DNA of 64,000 nt from Streptomyces jeddahensis (lineage in GTDB: Bacteria > Actinomycetota > Actinomycetes > Streptomycetales > Streptomycetaceae). Below, in pieces: positions 43,532-52,193 of this stretch (positions are counted from its first letter, which is position 1; every line of letters begins with the position of its first letter). The notes under the pieces were generated by a model, which had not been told where the DNA came from, did not search any database, and worked only from the letters and a program-made list of their open reading frames with translations. A program made the translations under genes and the position numbers. Location of the stretch: contig NZ_LOHS01000092.1 of the NCBI RefSeq assembly GCF_001642995.1, forward strand, positions 1 to 64,000, read 5' to 3'.

Positions 43532-44536
43532 ATGCACAGACACCACCGAGCCGCCACCCTGACCGCCACCGTCCTCGTGGGCACCCTGCTCGCCGCCGGC
43601 TGCTCCAGCAGCTCCGGCGGCAAGAAGTCCGAGGAAGGCGGTGCGGACGCCTCGGCGGGTAAGGCCAGCACTCCTCGCATGACCGTGGCCATGGTCACCC
43701 ACGCGGCCCCCGGCGACACCTTCTGGGATCTCATCCGCAAGGGTGCCCAGGCCGCCGCCGCCAAGGACAACATCAAGCTCGTCTACTCCAGCGACCCCAG
43801 CGCGGGCAACCAGGCCAACCTTGTGCAGAACGCCATCGACCAGAAAGTCGACGGCATCGCGCTCACCGCGGCCAAGCCGGACGCCATGAAGGAGGTCGTG
43901 GCCAAGGCCAAGGCGGCTGGCATCCCGGTCGTCGGCTTCAACTCCGGCCTGGACGACTGGAAGAAGCTCGGCATGCTCGAGTACTTCGGCCAGGACGAGA
44001 ACATCGCAGGCCAGGCCTTCGGCCAGCGGCTCAACAAGCTCGGCGCCAAGCACGCTGTGTGCGTCATCCAGGAGCAGGGGCAGGTCGCTCTGGAGGCCCG
44101 CTGCGCGGGCCTGAAGAAGGGCTTCGACGGCAAGACGGAGACCCTGTACGTCAACGGCACCGACATGCCGTCCGTGAAGTCGACGATCACCGCCAAGCTC
44201 AAGCAGGACAGCTCCATCGACCAGGTGGTCACGCTCGGCGCGCCGTTCGCGCTGACCGCCGTGCAGTCGGTGTCCGACGCGGGCAGCAAGGCCAAGGTCG
44301 CGACGTTCGACCTCAACAAGGACCTGGTGAAGGCCGTCCAGGACGGCCAGGTCGAGTTCGCGGTCGACCAGCAGCCGTACCTGCAGGGCTACCTCGCCGT
44401 CGACGCCCTGTGGCTGTACAAGACCAACGGAAACTTCAGCGGCGGCGGCACCGCTCCCGTCCTCACCGGTCCGGCCTTCGTCACCAAGGACAACATCGAC
44501 GACATCGCCGAGTTCGCCGCGAAGGGCACGCGGTAA
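43532..44536 (+). CDS. Sugar/inositol ABC transporter substrate-binding lipoprotein
   Basis: 334 residues. The signal ends in lipobox LAAGC (Cys24), followed by a Ser/Gly/Lys spacer. Type 1 periplasmic-binding fold: MTVAMVTHAAPGDTFWDLIRKGAQAAA, VDGIALTAAKPDAMKEVVAKAKAAGIPVVGFNSG, and a C-terminal QQPYLQGYLAVDALWLY. It binds a sugar-like ligand, most likely myo-inositol, since its promoter carries the same operator pair as the iol genes. No permease or ATPase gene adjoins it; an MFS inositol porter lies further along. Confidence 0.87.
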   Translation: MHRHHRAATLTATVLVGTLLAAGCSSSSGGKKSEEGGADASAGKASTPRMTVAMVTHAAPGDTFWDLIRKGAQAAAAKDNIKLVYSSDPSAGNQANLVQNAIDQKVDGIALTAAKPDAMKEVVAKAKAAGIPVVGFNSGLDDWKKLGMLEYFGQDENIAGQAFGQRLNKLGAKHAVCVIQEQGQVALEARCAGLKKGFDGKTETLYVNGTDMPSVKSTITAKLKQDSSIDQVVTLGAPFALTAVQSVSDAGSKAKVATFDLNKDLVKAVQDGQVEFAVDQQPYLQGYLAVDALWLYKTNGNFSGGGTAPVLTGPAFVTKDNIDDIAEFAAKGTR

Positions 44537-44569
44537 CCGTCAGGAACACGTTCACACAGACATCCGTTT

Positions 44570-44607
44570 GACCAGGCCGGCATCGCCTCCATGGTGCCGG
44601 CCTGGTC
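44570..44607. terminator. Bidirectional terminator hairpin
   Basis: A perfect 13-bp stem GACCAGGCCGGCA (44570-44582) / TGCCGGCCTGGTC (44595-44607) with a 12-nt loop, between the convergent binding-protein and LacI genes. Confidence 0.8.
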
Positions 44608-44627
44608 TTACGGTTCGTTCTGTGGTC

Positions 44628-45671
44628 TCAGGCCGACGCCTCCGGAGCCGGTCCGCTGGACCCCCGTACCACCAGCTTCGGATCCAGCACCGCCTCCCGC
44701 GGCTCCAACGCGTCGTTCTCCAGCCGCTCCACGGCGAACCGCACCGCGTGCTCCGCCATGAGGATCGCGTCCTGGCGGACGGTGGTCAGGCCGATCGGCA
44801 TCAGGTGCGCGAGGTGGCTGTCGTCGTAGCCGACGACCGACATGTCGCGCGGGACGTCGACGCCCGCCCGGGTCAGGGCCATCAGGAGGCCCCACGCACA
44901 ACGGTCGTTGCCCGCGAGGACCGCCGTCGGCAGGGGGTGCCCCTGGTCGCGCTCCGCCAGGAGCAGGCGGCCCGCCTCGATGCCCGACTCCTCGGTGTGG
45001 TCGCCGGGGATCACCCGCAGCTCGGACTCCAGCCCGTGGCGGCGCATCGCGGCACGGTAGGCCCGCCGCCGCTCGGACGAGCCGGGGCCCCGGCCGCCGT
45101 CTATGTGCACGATCCGGCGGTGCCCCAGTTCGAGGAGGTGCTCCATGGCCTGCCGTACACCCTTGCCCTCGGCGGAGTGCACGAAGTCGACGTGGGCCTG
45201 GGGCACGCGGCGGCTGACCGAGACGGCGACCGTGCGCCGTCCGAGCTCGTCGAGGTAGGCGGGCTCCGAGTCGGGGCCGAGCAGGATCACCGCCTCGCAG
45301 CGGTGGCTGAGCAGCGCCTCGACGGCCTGGCTCTCGCTGCGGCCCTTGGTGGCCCCGGAGAGCAGTACGTCGTAGCCGAGGCGTTCGGCCTCCGGATAGA
45401 TGCCCTCGATGAGGTCCGTGTGGAAGGTCTGGTGGACGGTGAACATCACGCCGAGCGTGCGGCTGCGGCCGCGGGCCAGCAGCCGGGCCGCACCGTCGGG
45501 GCGGTAGCCGATCTCGTCGGCGACGCGCAGCACCCGCTCGCGGGTCTCCTGGCTCGCCCCCGGCTGGCCGCGGAAGATGATCGAGACGAGCGCCCTGGAC
45601 ACGCCCGCCTTCGCGGCGACGTCCGCCATCGTGGGCCGTTGCCTGCCCGATGCATCCACCTGTGACCCCAC
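44628..45671 (-). CDS. iolR: LacI-family regulator of inositol catabolism
   Basis: 347 residues. Helix-turn-helix at about 14-34 (TMADVAAKAGVSRALVSIIF), hinge GAARLLARGRSRTLGVMF, then a periplasmic-binding-like sensor domain (GYDVLLSGATKGRSESQAVEALL, VVGYDDSHLAHLMPIGLTTVRQ). Divergent from iolC across 170 bp, with CTAGAGCGCTCTAG and a variant near the predicted iolC start. The same motif controls the binding-protein promoter. It should repress both units until an inositol-derived inducer appears. Its own promoter probably lies in the same gap, allowing autoregulation. Confidence 0.88.
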   Translation of the reverse strand: MGSQVDASGRQRPTMADVAAKAGVSRALVSIIFRGQPGASQETRERVLRVADEIGYRPDGAARLLARGRSRTLGVMFTVHQTFHTDLIEGIYPEAERLGYDVLLSGATKGRSESQAVEALLSHRCEAVILLGPDSEPAYLDELGRRTVAVSVSRRVPQAHVDFVHSAEGKGVRQAMEHLLELGHRRIVHIDGGRGPGSSERRRAYRAAMRRHGLESELRVIPGDHTEESGIEAGRLLLAERDQGHPLPTAVLAGNDRCAWGLLMALTRAGVDVPRDMSVVGYDDSHLAHLMPIGLTTVRQDAILMAEHAVRFAVERLENDALEPREAVLDPKLVVRGSSGPAPEASA

Positions 45672-45726
45672 CTTTCGACGCCGCCCACCTTACGGGCCGT
45701 CGTTGAAATCTCCCGGCAACAAGCTA

Positions 45727-45756
45727 TTGACATGACATTTGGACAGGGCTCATCGT
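45727..45756 (+). promoter_or_regulatory. Promoter of the iolC unit
   Basis: TTGACA at 45727-45732, about 18-bp spacer, CATCGT at 45751-45756. The -35 is consensus and the -10 weak. The predicted start falls on the operator at 45763. Confidence 0.5.
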
Positions 45757-45762
45757 ACTCGT

Positions 45763-45788
45763 CTAGAGCGCTCTAGTAGAGCGCGCCA
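45763..45788. promoter_or_regulatory. Paired LacI-type operator before iolC
   Basis: CTAGAGCGCTCTAG (45763-45776) is a perfect 14-bp palindrome. It is followed immediately by TAGAGCGCGCCA (45777-45788), a degraded second site. Same motif as at 43312-43338. Confidence 0.7.
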
Positions 45789-45841
45789 GTCGCATCGTCC
45801 CCCAAAACTCCCCGGAGTCTCCGGAGCGAAGGGAAGCCAGC

Positions 45842-46828
45842 GTGATCCCGTTCGAAGTGCTGACCATGGGCCGCGTGGGAGTGGATGTGTATCCGCTCCA
45901 GACAGGCGTGGGGCTGGCGGAGGTCACCTCGTTCGGCAAGTACCTGGGCGGCAGCCCGACGAACGTGGCCGTCGCCGCCGCCCGCTACGGGCACTCCGCG
46001 GCCGTGATCACCAAGACGGGCCGCGACCCGTTCGGGGACTTCGTCCGCACGGCCCTGGACGGCTACGGCGTCAACAGCCGCTTCGTCGGTACGTCGGACA
46101 TCGCGCCGACCCCGGTGACCTTCTGCGAGATCTTTCCGCCGGACGACTTCCCGCTGTACTTCTACCGGCTTCCGAAGGCCCCCGATTTGGACATCCAGCC
46201 GGGCGAACTGGACCTGGACGCCGTGCGCGACGCGCGGATCTTCTGGGTCACCGGCACCGGCCTGAGCGAGGAGCCGAGCCGCTCGGCCACCCTCGCCGCC
46301 CTGGCGCACCGGGCGAAGTCCGGCCCGACCGTCTTCGACCTCGACTGGCGGCCGATGTTCTGGAAGGACCCGGCCGAGGCCCGTGCGTGCTACGCCGAGG
46401 CCCTGCGCCACACCACTGTCGCCGTGGGCAACCTCGACGAGTGCGAGGTCGCCACCGGTGAACGCGAGCCGTATGCCGCCGCGAAGGCGCTGCTCGCCGC
46501 CGGTGTCGAGCTGGCGGTGGTGAAGCAGGGGCCGAAGGGCGTCCTGGCCGTGGACCGGGACGGCTCGGCCGCCGAGATCCCGCCGGTCCCGGTGGACGTC
46601 GTCAACGGCCTCGGCGCCGGTGACGCCTTCGGCGGCGCGCTCTGCCACGGCCTGCTGTCCGGCTGGGACACCCGCCGCACGGTGACCTTCGCCAACGCCG
46701 CCGGCGCCATCGTCGCGTCCCGGCTGTCCTGCTCCGACGCCATGCCGACCGAAGCCGAGGTGGCGGCGAAGCTGCGCGCGACGGGGCCCGGCGACGGGGC
46801 GACCGGCGACTCCGACCGAGAGGTGTGA
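45842..46828 (+). CDS. iolC: 5-dehydro-2-deoxygluconokinase
   Basis: 328 residues from the GTG at 45842. PfkB/ribokinase fold with the substrate-side motif YLGGSPTNVAVAAARYGHSAAVI and the C-terminal anion-hole/catalytic motif VVNGLGAGDAFGGALCHGLL. It phosphorylates 5-dehydro-2-deoxy-D-gluconate at C6 in the inositol pathway. It leads a plus-strand operon of inositol genes; four bases separate it from the next gene. Confidence 0.9.
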   Translation: MIPFEVLTMGRVGVDVYPLQTGVGLAEVTSFGKYLGGSPTNVAVAAARYGHSAAVITKTGRDPFGDFVRTALDGYGVNSRFVGTSDIAPTPVTFCEIFPPDDFPLYFYRLPKAPDLDIQPGELDLDAVRDARIFWVTGTGLSEEPSRSATLAALAHRAKSGPTVFDLDWRPMFWKDPAEARACYAEALRHTTVAVGNLDECEVATGEREPYAAAKALLAAGVELAVVKQGPKGVLAVDRDGSAAEIPPVPVDVVNGLGAGDAFGGALCHGLLSGWDTRRTVTFANAAGAIVASRLSCSDAMPTEAEVAAKLRATGPGDGATGDSDREV

Positions 46829-46832
46829 CGAC

Positions 46833-47705
46833 GTGCTGTCCGACAACATGAGCCGGATCGTGGACGCCCGGGTCAACGACCCCGGCGCCGTCGCGGCGGC
46901 GGCCGCACGCCGTGTCAAGGCCGCCTCGCTGCTCGGCGAGCACGGCAAGGCGATGATCATCGCCGCCGACCATCCGGCGCGCGGCGCCAACGGCGTCGGC
47001 GCCGACCCCACCGCCATGGCCGACCGCTTCCAGCTGCTCGACCGCCTGTGCGTCGCCCTGGAACGGCCCGGCGTGACCGGCGTCCTGGCCACCGCCGACA
47101 TCCTCGAGGACCTGCTGCTGCTCGGCGTCCTGGACGGCAAGAGCGTCTTCGGCTCCATGAACCGCGCCGGACTCGCGGGCTCCGTCTTCGAGATCGACGA
47201 CCGCTTCACCGGCTACGACGCCGAGACGATCGCCGCGATGCGCTTCGACGGCGGCAAGATGCTCACCCGCATTGCCCTCGACGACCCGGCGACCCCGTCC
47301 GCCCTGGAGAACACCGCCCGCGCCGTCGACGAACTGAACGACCGTCGCCTCATCGCGATGGTCGAGCCGTTCATGTCGGTGTGGCAGGACGGCAGGATCC
47401 GCAACGATCTCTCCCCCGACGCCGTCGTCAAGTCCATCACCATCGCCTCGGGCCTCGGCCGCCGCACCGCCTACACCTGGCTGAAGCTGCCGGTCGTCGA
47501 CGACATGGAACGCGTCCTGGCCTCCTCCACACTGCCGGCCCTCCTGCTCGGCGGCGAGGTCACCGACCCCGACACGGCCTTCGCCTCCTGGGGCAAGGCC
47601 CTCAAACTCCCCACCGCGCAGGGGCTCGTCGTGGGCCGCTCCCTGCTCTACCCCGCGGACGGCGACGTCGCCGGCGCCGTGGACCGGGCGGTGAGCCTGC
47701 TGTGA
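46833..47705 (+). CDS. Cgl0159-type (beta/alpha)8 aldolase of the inositol cluster
   Basis: 290 residues from the GTG at 46833. HGKAMIIAADHPARGANGVG, RPGVTGVLATADILEDLLLLGVLDGKSVFGSMNRAGLAG, GKMLTRIALDDPATPSALENTARAV and LKLPVVDDMERVLASSTLPALLLGGEV fit the class I aldolase-like family typified by Corynebacterium Cgl0159. It is thought to cleave 2-deoxy-5-keto-gluconate-6-phosphate, in place of IolJ, to dihydroxyacetone phosphate and malonic semialdehyde. Its stop codon overlaps a GTG that opens the short ORF at 47702. Confidence 0.85.
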   Translation: MLSDNMSRIVDARVNDPGAVAAAAARRVKAASLLGEHGKAMIIAADHPARGANGVGADPTAMADRFQLLDRLCVALERPGVTGVLATADILEDLLLLGVLDGKSVFGSMNRAGLAGSVFEIDDRFTGYDAETIAAMRFDGGKMLTRIALDDPATPSALENTARAVDELNDRRLIAMVEPFMSVWQDGRIRNDLSPDAVVKSITIASGLGRRTAYTWLKLPVVDDMERVLASSTLPALLLGGEVTDPDTAFASWGKALKLPTAQGLVVGRSLLYPADGDVAGAVDRAVSLL

Positions 47706-47785
47706 CCGACACCTCCACGTACCGCCTGCCCTTCAGGGCCTTCAGCGCCTTCAGTGCCTTCGGGGCCAAGGAGAACGACCGATGA
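47702..47785 (+). pseudogene. 27-codon ORF coupled at both ends, possible in-frame remnant of iolB
   Basis: GTG at 47702 overlaps the stop of the preceding gene (GTGA), and its TGA overlaps the iolD ATG (ATGA). The peptide is MTDTSTYRLPFRAFSAFSAFGAKENDR by translation: an opening MTDTSTYRLP that would suit an IolB N-terminus, then a Phe-Ser-Ala repeat. No iolB (5-deoxyglucuronate isomerase) exists elsewhere in the window. The simplest reading is an in-frame internal deletion that kept operon coupling. A de novo spacer ORF is the alternative. The DNA contains four 9-10 nt CTTCAG-type repeats. Confidence 0.5.
47730..47768 (+). repeat. Short tandem repeat inside the micro-ORF
   Basis: CCTTCAGGG, CCTTCAGCG, CCTTCAGTG and CCTTCGGGG follow one another and encode the Phe-Ser-Ala repeat. 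The tract stands where the body of iolB would be expected. Confidence 0.6.
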
Positions 47786-49671
47786 CCGAGACGACCGTCC
47801 GCCTCACCACCGCCCAGGCCCTCGTGCGCTTCCTCGCGAACCAGTACAGCGAGCGCGACGGCCAGGAGCAGCGGCTGATCCCCGGTGTGTGGGGGATCTT
47901 CGGGCACGGCAACGTGGCCGGGATCGGCCAGGCGCTCCTGCAGGCCGCCGTCACCGGTGAGGCCGACCTGCCGTACTACCTGGCCCGCAACGAGCAGGGC
48001 ATGGTGCACGCGTCGGTGGCGTACGCGAAGATGCGCGACCGGCTGGCGACCTTCGCCTGTACGGCGTCGACCGGCCCCGGTTCGACGAACATGATCACGG
48101 GTGCGGCGCTCGCCACCACCAACCGCCTGCCCGTGCTCCTGCTGCCCAGCGACATGTTCGCCACCCGCGCCGCCGATCCGGTGCTGCAGCAGCTGGAGGA
48201 CACCCGCGGCGGGGACGTCACCGTCAACGACGCTTTCCGGGCCGTATCGAAGTACTTCGACCGCGTCTCGCGTCCCGAGCAGCTGATCCCGGCCGCGCTG
48301 GCCGCGATGCGGGTGCTGACCGACCCGGTGGAGACCGGCGCCGTCACGATCGCGCTGCCGCAGGACGTCCAGGCGGAGGCGTACGACTGGCCGGTGTCGT
48401 TCTTCCGGCGCCGGGTGTGGCACATCGGCCGTCCGGTGCCGGAGCCGGCCGCCGTCGAACGGGCCGCACGTCTGCTGCGCGGCGCCCGCAGGCCGTTGAT
48501 CGTGGCCGGTGGCGGGACCGTGTACTCGGGCGCCGAGACCCAGTTGCGCGCCTTCGCCGAGGCCACCGGTATCCCGGTCGCGGACACGCACGCCGGCAAG
48601 GGCGCGGTGCCCTGGGACCACCCGTGCGCGGTCGGCGGTATCGGCTCCACCGGCTCCTACGCGGCCAACGAACTGGCTCGCGAGGCCGACGTCGTCCTCG
48701 GCATCGGCACGCGGTACTCCGACTTCACCACCGCCAGCCACACCATCTTCGCCAACCCTGACGTCACGTTCGTCAACCTCAACGTGGCCCGCCTGGACGC
48801 GGTCAAGCACTCGGCCGAGCCGCTGGTGGCCGACGCCCGGCTGGGCGTCGAAGCCCTCGCGGGAGCGCTGGCGGACTGGGAGGTCGACCGGTCCTACCGT
48901 GCCCGCACCCACGAACTGATCGCCCGCACACGGGAGATCGAGGATGAGTGCTTCGACCCCGACCGGAACACCGGCGACCTCCCCGCACAGACCCAGATCC
49001 TCGGCGCACTCAACGACGTGCTCGACGATCGCGCCGTCGTGATCAACGCGGCCGGTTCCATGCCCGGTGACCTGCAGCAGCTGTGGCGGGCCCGGGACCC
49101 GAAGGCCTACCACGTGGAGTACGCCTACTCCTGCATGGGTTACGAGGTCGCCGCGGGCGTCGGTGCGAAGATGGCCGCCCCGTCGCGCGAGGTCGTCGTC
49201 CTCGTCGGCGACGGCTCGTATCTGATGATGGCTCAGGAGATCGTGACCATGGTCGCCGAGGGCCTGAAGGTCATCATCGTCCTCGTCCAGAACCACGGCT
49301 TCGCCTCCATCGGCTCGCTGTCGGAGGCGCTTGGCTCGCAGCGGTTCGGCACCAAGTACCGCTTCCGCGACGGCGATTCGGGTCTGCTCGACGGCGATGT
49401 CCTCCCCGTCGACCTGGCCGCCAACGCCTCCTCGCTGGGCGCCGACGTCCTGCACGCCTCCTCCGTGGAGGAGTTCCGTACGGCGATCGAGAAGGCGACG
49501 GCAGCCGACCGCACCACCGTCGTGCACGTCGAGACGGACCTGTACGGGCCCAACCCGCCCGGCCACGGCTGGTGGGACGTCCCGGTCAGCCAGACCTCCT
49601 CTCTGGACTCCACCCAGGCCGCCTACGCGACGTACGCCGCCCACAAGCAGGCCCAGCGCCACTACCTGTAA
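47782..49671 (+). CDS. iolD: 3D-(3,5/4)-trihydroxycyclohexane-1,2-dione hydrolase
   Basis: 629 residues, normal for IolD. A thiamine-diphosphate enzyme: N-terminal Pyr domain with LIPGVWGIFGHGNVAGIGQAL and the activating Glu region, central domain PLIVAGGGTVYSGAETQLRAFAEATGIPVADTHAGKGAVPWDHP, and C-terminal PP domain with the ThDP-Mg motif GDGSYLMMAQEIVTMVAEGLKVIIVLVQNHGF. It opens the ring of the trihydroxy-dione to 5-deoxyglucuronate. That product needs IolB next, and IolB is not seen. Translationally coupled to the micro-ORF upstream. Confidence 0.94.
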   Translation: MTETTVRLTTAQALVRFLANQYSERDGQEQRLIPGVWGIFGHGNVAGIGQALLQAAVTGEADLPYYLARNEQGMVHASVAYAKMRDRLATFACTASTGPGSTNMITGAALATTNRLPVLLLPSDMFATRAADPVLQQLEDTRGGDVTVNDAFRAVSKYFDRVSRPEQLIPAALAAMRVLTDPVETGAVTIALPQDVQAEAYDWPVSFFRRRVWHIGRPVPEPAAVERAARLLRGARRPLIVAGGGTVYSGAETQLRAFAEATGIPVADTHAGKGAVPWDHPCAVGGIGSTGSYAANELAREADVVLGIGTRYSDFTTASHTIFANPDVTFVNLNVARLDAVKHSAEPLVADARLGVEALAGALADWEVDRSYRARTHELIARTREIEDECFDPDRNTGDLPAQTQILGALNDVLDDRAVVINAAGSMPGDLQQLWRARDPKAYHVEYAYSCMGYEVAAGVGAKMAAPSREVVVLVGDGSYLMMAQEIVTMVAEGLKVIIVLVQNHGFASIGSLSEALGSQRFGTKYRFRDGDSGLLDGDVLPVDLAANASSLGADVLHASSVEEFRTAIEKATAADRTTVVHVETDLYGPNPPGHGWWDVPVSQTSSLDSTQAAYATYAAHKQAQRHYL

Positions 49672-49698
49672 GCCCCGGCTGCAAAGGAAACCCTCACC

Positions 49699-51189
49699 GT
49701 GAAGACCATTCCGCACTGGATCGACGGCTCGCCCGTCCTGGGCACGGACACCGCTCCGGTGTTCAACCCAGCCACCGGCCAGGAGCAGGCCCGGGTCGTG
49801 CTCGGCGGGTCCACCGACGTGGACACCGCCGTCGCGGCCGCCGCTCGGGCCTTCGAGACCTGGTCCGAGTCGTCCCTGACCCAGCGCACCCAGGTGATGT
49901 TCGCCTTCCGCCAGCTCCTCGTCGAGCACGAGGAAGAACTCGGCCGGATCATCAGCGCCGAGCACGGCAAGACGGTCGACGACGCCCGCGGCGAGATCGT
50001 GCGCGGCCGTGAGGTGGTGGAGTTCGCCTGCGGCCTCGGCGACGTCCTCAAGGGGTCCTTCTCGGACCAGGTCTCGCGCGGTGTGGACGTGCACAACTTC
50101 CGCCAGCCGCTGGGCGTGGTCGCGGGCATCACGCCCTTCAACTTCCCCGCGATGGTGCCGCTGTGGATGCACCCGATCGCCATCGCCACCGGCAACACCT
50201 TCATCCTCAAGCCCAGCGAGCGCGACCCCTCGGCCGCCAACTTCGCCGCCGAGCTGTACAAGAAGGCCGGGCTGCCGGACGGCGTCTTCAACGTCGTGCA
50301 CGGCGGCAAGGACGCGGTCGACGCGATCCTCGCCCACCCCGGCATCGAAGCGGTGTCCTTCGTCGGGTCGACGCCGATCGCCAAGTACGTGCACGAGCAG
50401 GCCACCGCCTGCGGCAAGCGCGTCCAGGCACTCGGCGGCGCCAAGAACCACGCCGTCGTCCTGCCCGACGCCGACCTCGAGTTCGCCGCCAACCACATCA
50501 CCGCGGGCGCCTACGGTTCCGCCGGTGAGCGCTGCATGGCCGTGTCGGTGGCCGTCGCGGTCGGCTCGGCGGCCGACGGGCTGGTCGAGGTCCTGGAGCG
50601 CAAGGCCCGCGAGGTGAAGGTCGGCCCCGGTGACGCCCCCGGCACCGAGATGGGTCCGCTGGTCACCAAGGCCGCCCAGGAGCGCGTCGAGAACGCCGTC
50701 GGCACGGCCGCCACGCAGGGCGCCACCGTCGTCGTCGACGGCCGCGGCCTGAAGATCGACGGCCACGAAGAGGGCTTCTTCACCGGCCCCTCCCTTCTCG
50801 ACCACGTCACGACTGACATGGACGCCTACAAGGAGGAGCTGTTCGGCCCGGTCCTCGCCATCGTCCGCGTCGACACGCTCGACGCGGCCATCGACCTCAT
50901 CAACGCCAACCCCTACGGCAACGGCACCGCCCTGTTCACCGGCTCCGGCGAGGCCGCCCGCCGCTTCCAGCGCAAGGTCAAGGTCGGCATGATCGGCGTC
51001 AACGTGCCGGTGCCCGTGCCCATGTCGTACTACTCCTTCGGCGGCTGGAAGGACTCGCTCATCGGCGACTCCCCCATCCACGGCCCTGAAGGCGTCCGCT
51101 TCTACACCCGCCCCAAGGTCGTCACCACCCGCTGGCCGCAGCCCGCCCAGCACGTCGCCGCCGGGTTCACCTTCCCCACCTCCAGCTGA
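49699..51189 (+). CDS. mmsA/iolA: CoA-acylating (methyl)malonate-semialdehyde dehydrogenase
   Basis: 496 residues. Aldehyde-dehydrogenase fold with GVVAGITPFNFPAMVPLWMHPIAIATGNTFILKPSERDPS and the catalytic Cys in GSAGERCMAVS (about residue 280). The general-base Glu of ordinary aldehyde dehydrogenases is replaced, as usual in the CoA-dependent MmsA/IolA group (ALGGAKNHAVV). It converts malonate semialdehyde, the end product of inositol breakdown, to acetyl-CoA and CO2 with NAD and CoA. 27 bp after iolD. Confidence 0.93.
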   Translation: MKTIPHWIDGSPVLGTDTAPVFNPATGQEQARVVLGGSTDVDTAVAAAARAFETWSESSLTQRTQVMFAFRQLLVEHEEELGRIISAEHGKTVDDARGEIVRGREVVEFACGLGDVLKGSFSDQVSRGVDVHNFRQPLGVVAGITPFNFPAMVPLWMHPIAIATGNTFILKPSERDPSAANFAAELYKKAGLPDGVFNVVHGGKDAVDAILAHPGIEAVSFVGSTPIAKYVHEQATACGKRVQALGGAKNHAVVLPDADLEFAANHITAGAYGSAGERCMAVSVAVAVGSAADGLVEVLERKAREVKVGPGDAPGTEMGPLVTKAAQERVENAVGTAATQGATVVVDGRGLKIDGHEEGFFTGPSLLDHVTTDMDAYKEELFGPVLAIVRVDTLDAAIDLINANPYGNGTALFTGSGEAARRFQRKVKVGMIGVNVPVPVPMSYYSFGGWKDSLIGDSPIHGPEGVRFYTRPKVVTTRWPQPAQHVAAGFTFPTSS

Positions 51190-51233
51190 GCACCAGCGGA
51201 ATTCATCCCGTCCCCTCCCTCGAAGGACACGTC

Positions 51234-52184
51234 ATGGCAACGGCGCCCATCCCGCTCCGCACCACCGCAGGCAACCTGTGCCTGGGCTCCGCCCCCGACT
51301 CCTGGGGCGTCTGGTTCCCCGAGGACGAGCACCAGGTGTCGTACACCCGCTTCCTCGACGAGCTGGCCGAGGCCGGCTACAAGTGGCTCGAACTCGGCCC
51401 GTACGGCTATCTCCCCACCGACCCGGAGCGGCTGAAGGAGGAGCTGGCCGTTCGCGGGCTGCAGGTCTCCGGCGGGACCGTGTTCGGCGCACTGCACCGC
51501 CCGGAGGCCTGGGACGACATGCTCGCCCATGTCCGGCAGGTGGCCGCGCTGACCGCCGCCGCGGGCGCCCACCACCTCGTCCTCATCCCGCCGATGTACC
51601 GGGACGAGAAGACCGGCGCGTTCACCGAGTCGCCGGAGCTGACCGCCGAGCAGTGGGCGGGCTTCGGCCGGGCCGCCGTCCGGCTGGGCAAGCTGCTTCT
51701 CGACGAGTACGACGTACGGCTCGTCATCCACCCGCACGCCGACAGCCACATCCAGACCCAGCCGGAGATCGAGCGGCTGCTGAACGAGTCCGACAGCCGC
51801 TACACGAACCTGTGCCTGGACACCGGTCACGTCGCCTACGGCGGCGGTGACAACCTCGACCTGATCCGCCGCTTCGGCGAGCGCGTCGGCTACGTCCACA
51901 TCAAGCAGATGGACCCGGAGATCCTCGCCCAGGTCGCCGCCGAGAACCTCTCCTTCGGCGAGGCCGTCAAGCGCGGCGTGTGCGTCTCCCCGCCCGCGGG
52001 CGCACCCAAGCCCGCCGACGTGGTGGCGGAACTCGCCCGGCTCGACGCCGAGTTGTTCGTGATCGTCGAGCAGGACCTGTACCCGTGCGCTCCCGACGTG
52101 CCGCTGCCCATCGCCGTCCGCACGCGTGAGCACCTGGCCGGCTGCGGCCTCACCGGAACCCAACGCCCGCACATCGATCGCTAG
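51234..52184 (+). CDS. iolE: IolE-like inosose dehydratase / TIM-barrel isomerase
   Basis: 316 residues. AP endonuclease 2-like TIM barrel with the IolE-style opening LCLGSAPDSWGVWFPEDEHQ, GYKWLELGPYGYLPTDPERLKEEL, VIHPHADSHIQTQPEIERLL, TNLCLDTGHVAYGGGDNLDL and GYVHIKQMDPEIL. The metal-binding His, Glu and Asp set is visible. It should dehydrate 2-keto-myo-inositol to the trihydroxy-dione used by IolD. A related IolH-type barrel lies at 54692-55561; of the two, this better fits IolE because of its PDSWG motif. Confidence 0.8.
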   Translation: MATAPIPLRTTAGNLCLGSAPDSWGVWFPEDEHQVSYTRFLDELAEAGYKWLELGPYGYLPTDPERLKEELAVRGLQVSGGTVFGALHRPEAWDDMLAHVRQVAALTAAAGAHHLVLIPPMYRDEKTGAFTESPELTAEQWAGFGRAAVRLGKLLLDEYDVRLVIHPHADSHIQTQPEIERLLNESDSRYTNLCLDTGHVAYGGGDNLDLIRRFGERVGYVHIKQMDPEILAQVAAENLSFGEAVKRGVCVSPPAGAPKPADVVAELARLDAELFVIVEQDLYPCAPDVPLPIAVRTREHLAGCGLTGTQRPHIDR

Positions 52185-52193
52185 GAGACGGCC

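Noticed and set aside
47602-51153. An open frame of nearly 1200 codons on the minus strand opposite iolD and mmsA
   Set aside because: It is antisense to well-supported enzymes, low in complexity (G, V, A, R, D rich) and has no domain motifs. This is the usual GC-rich shadow frame.
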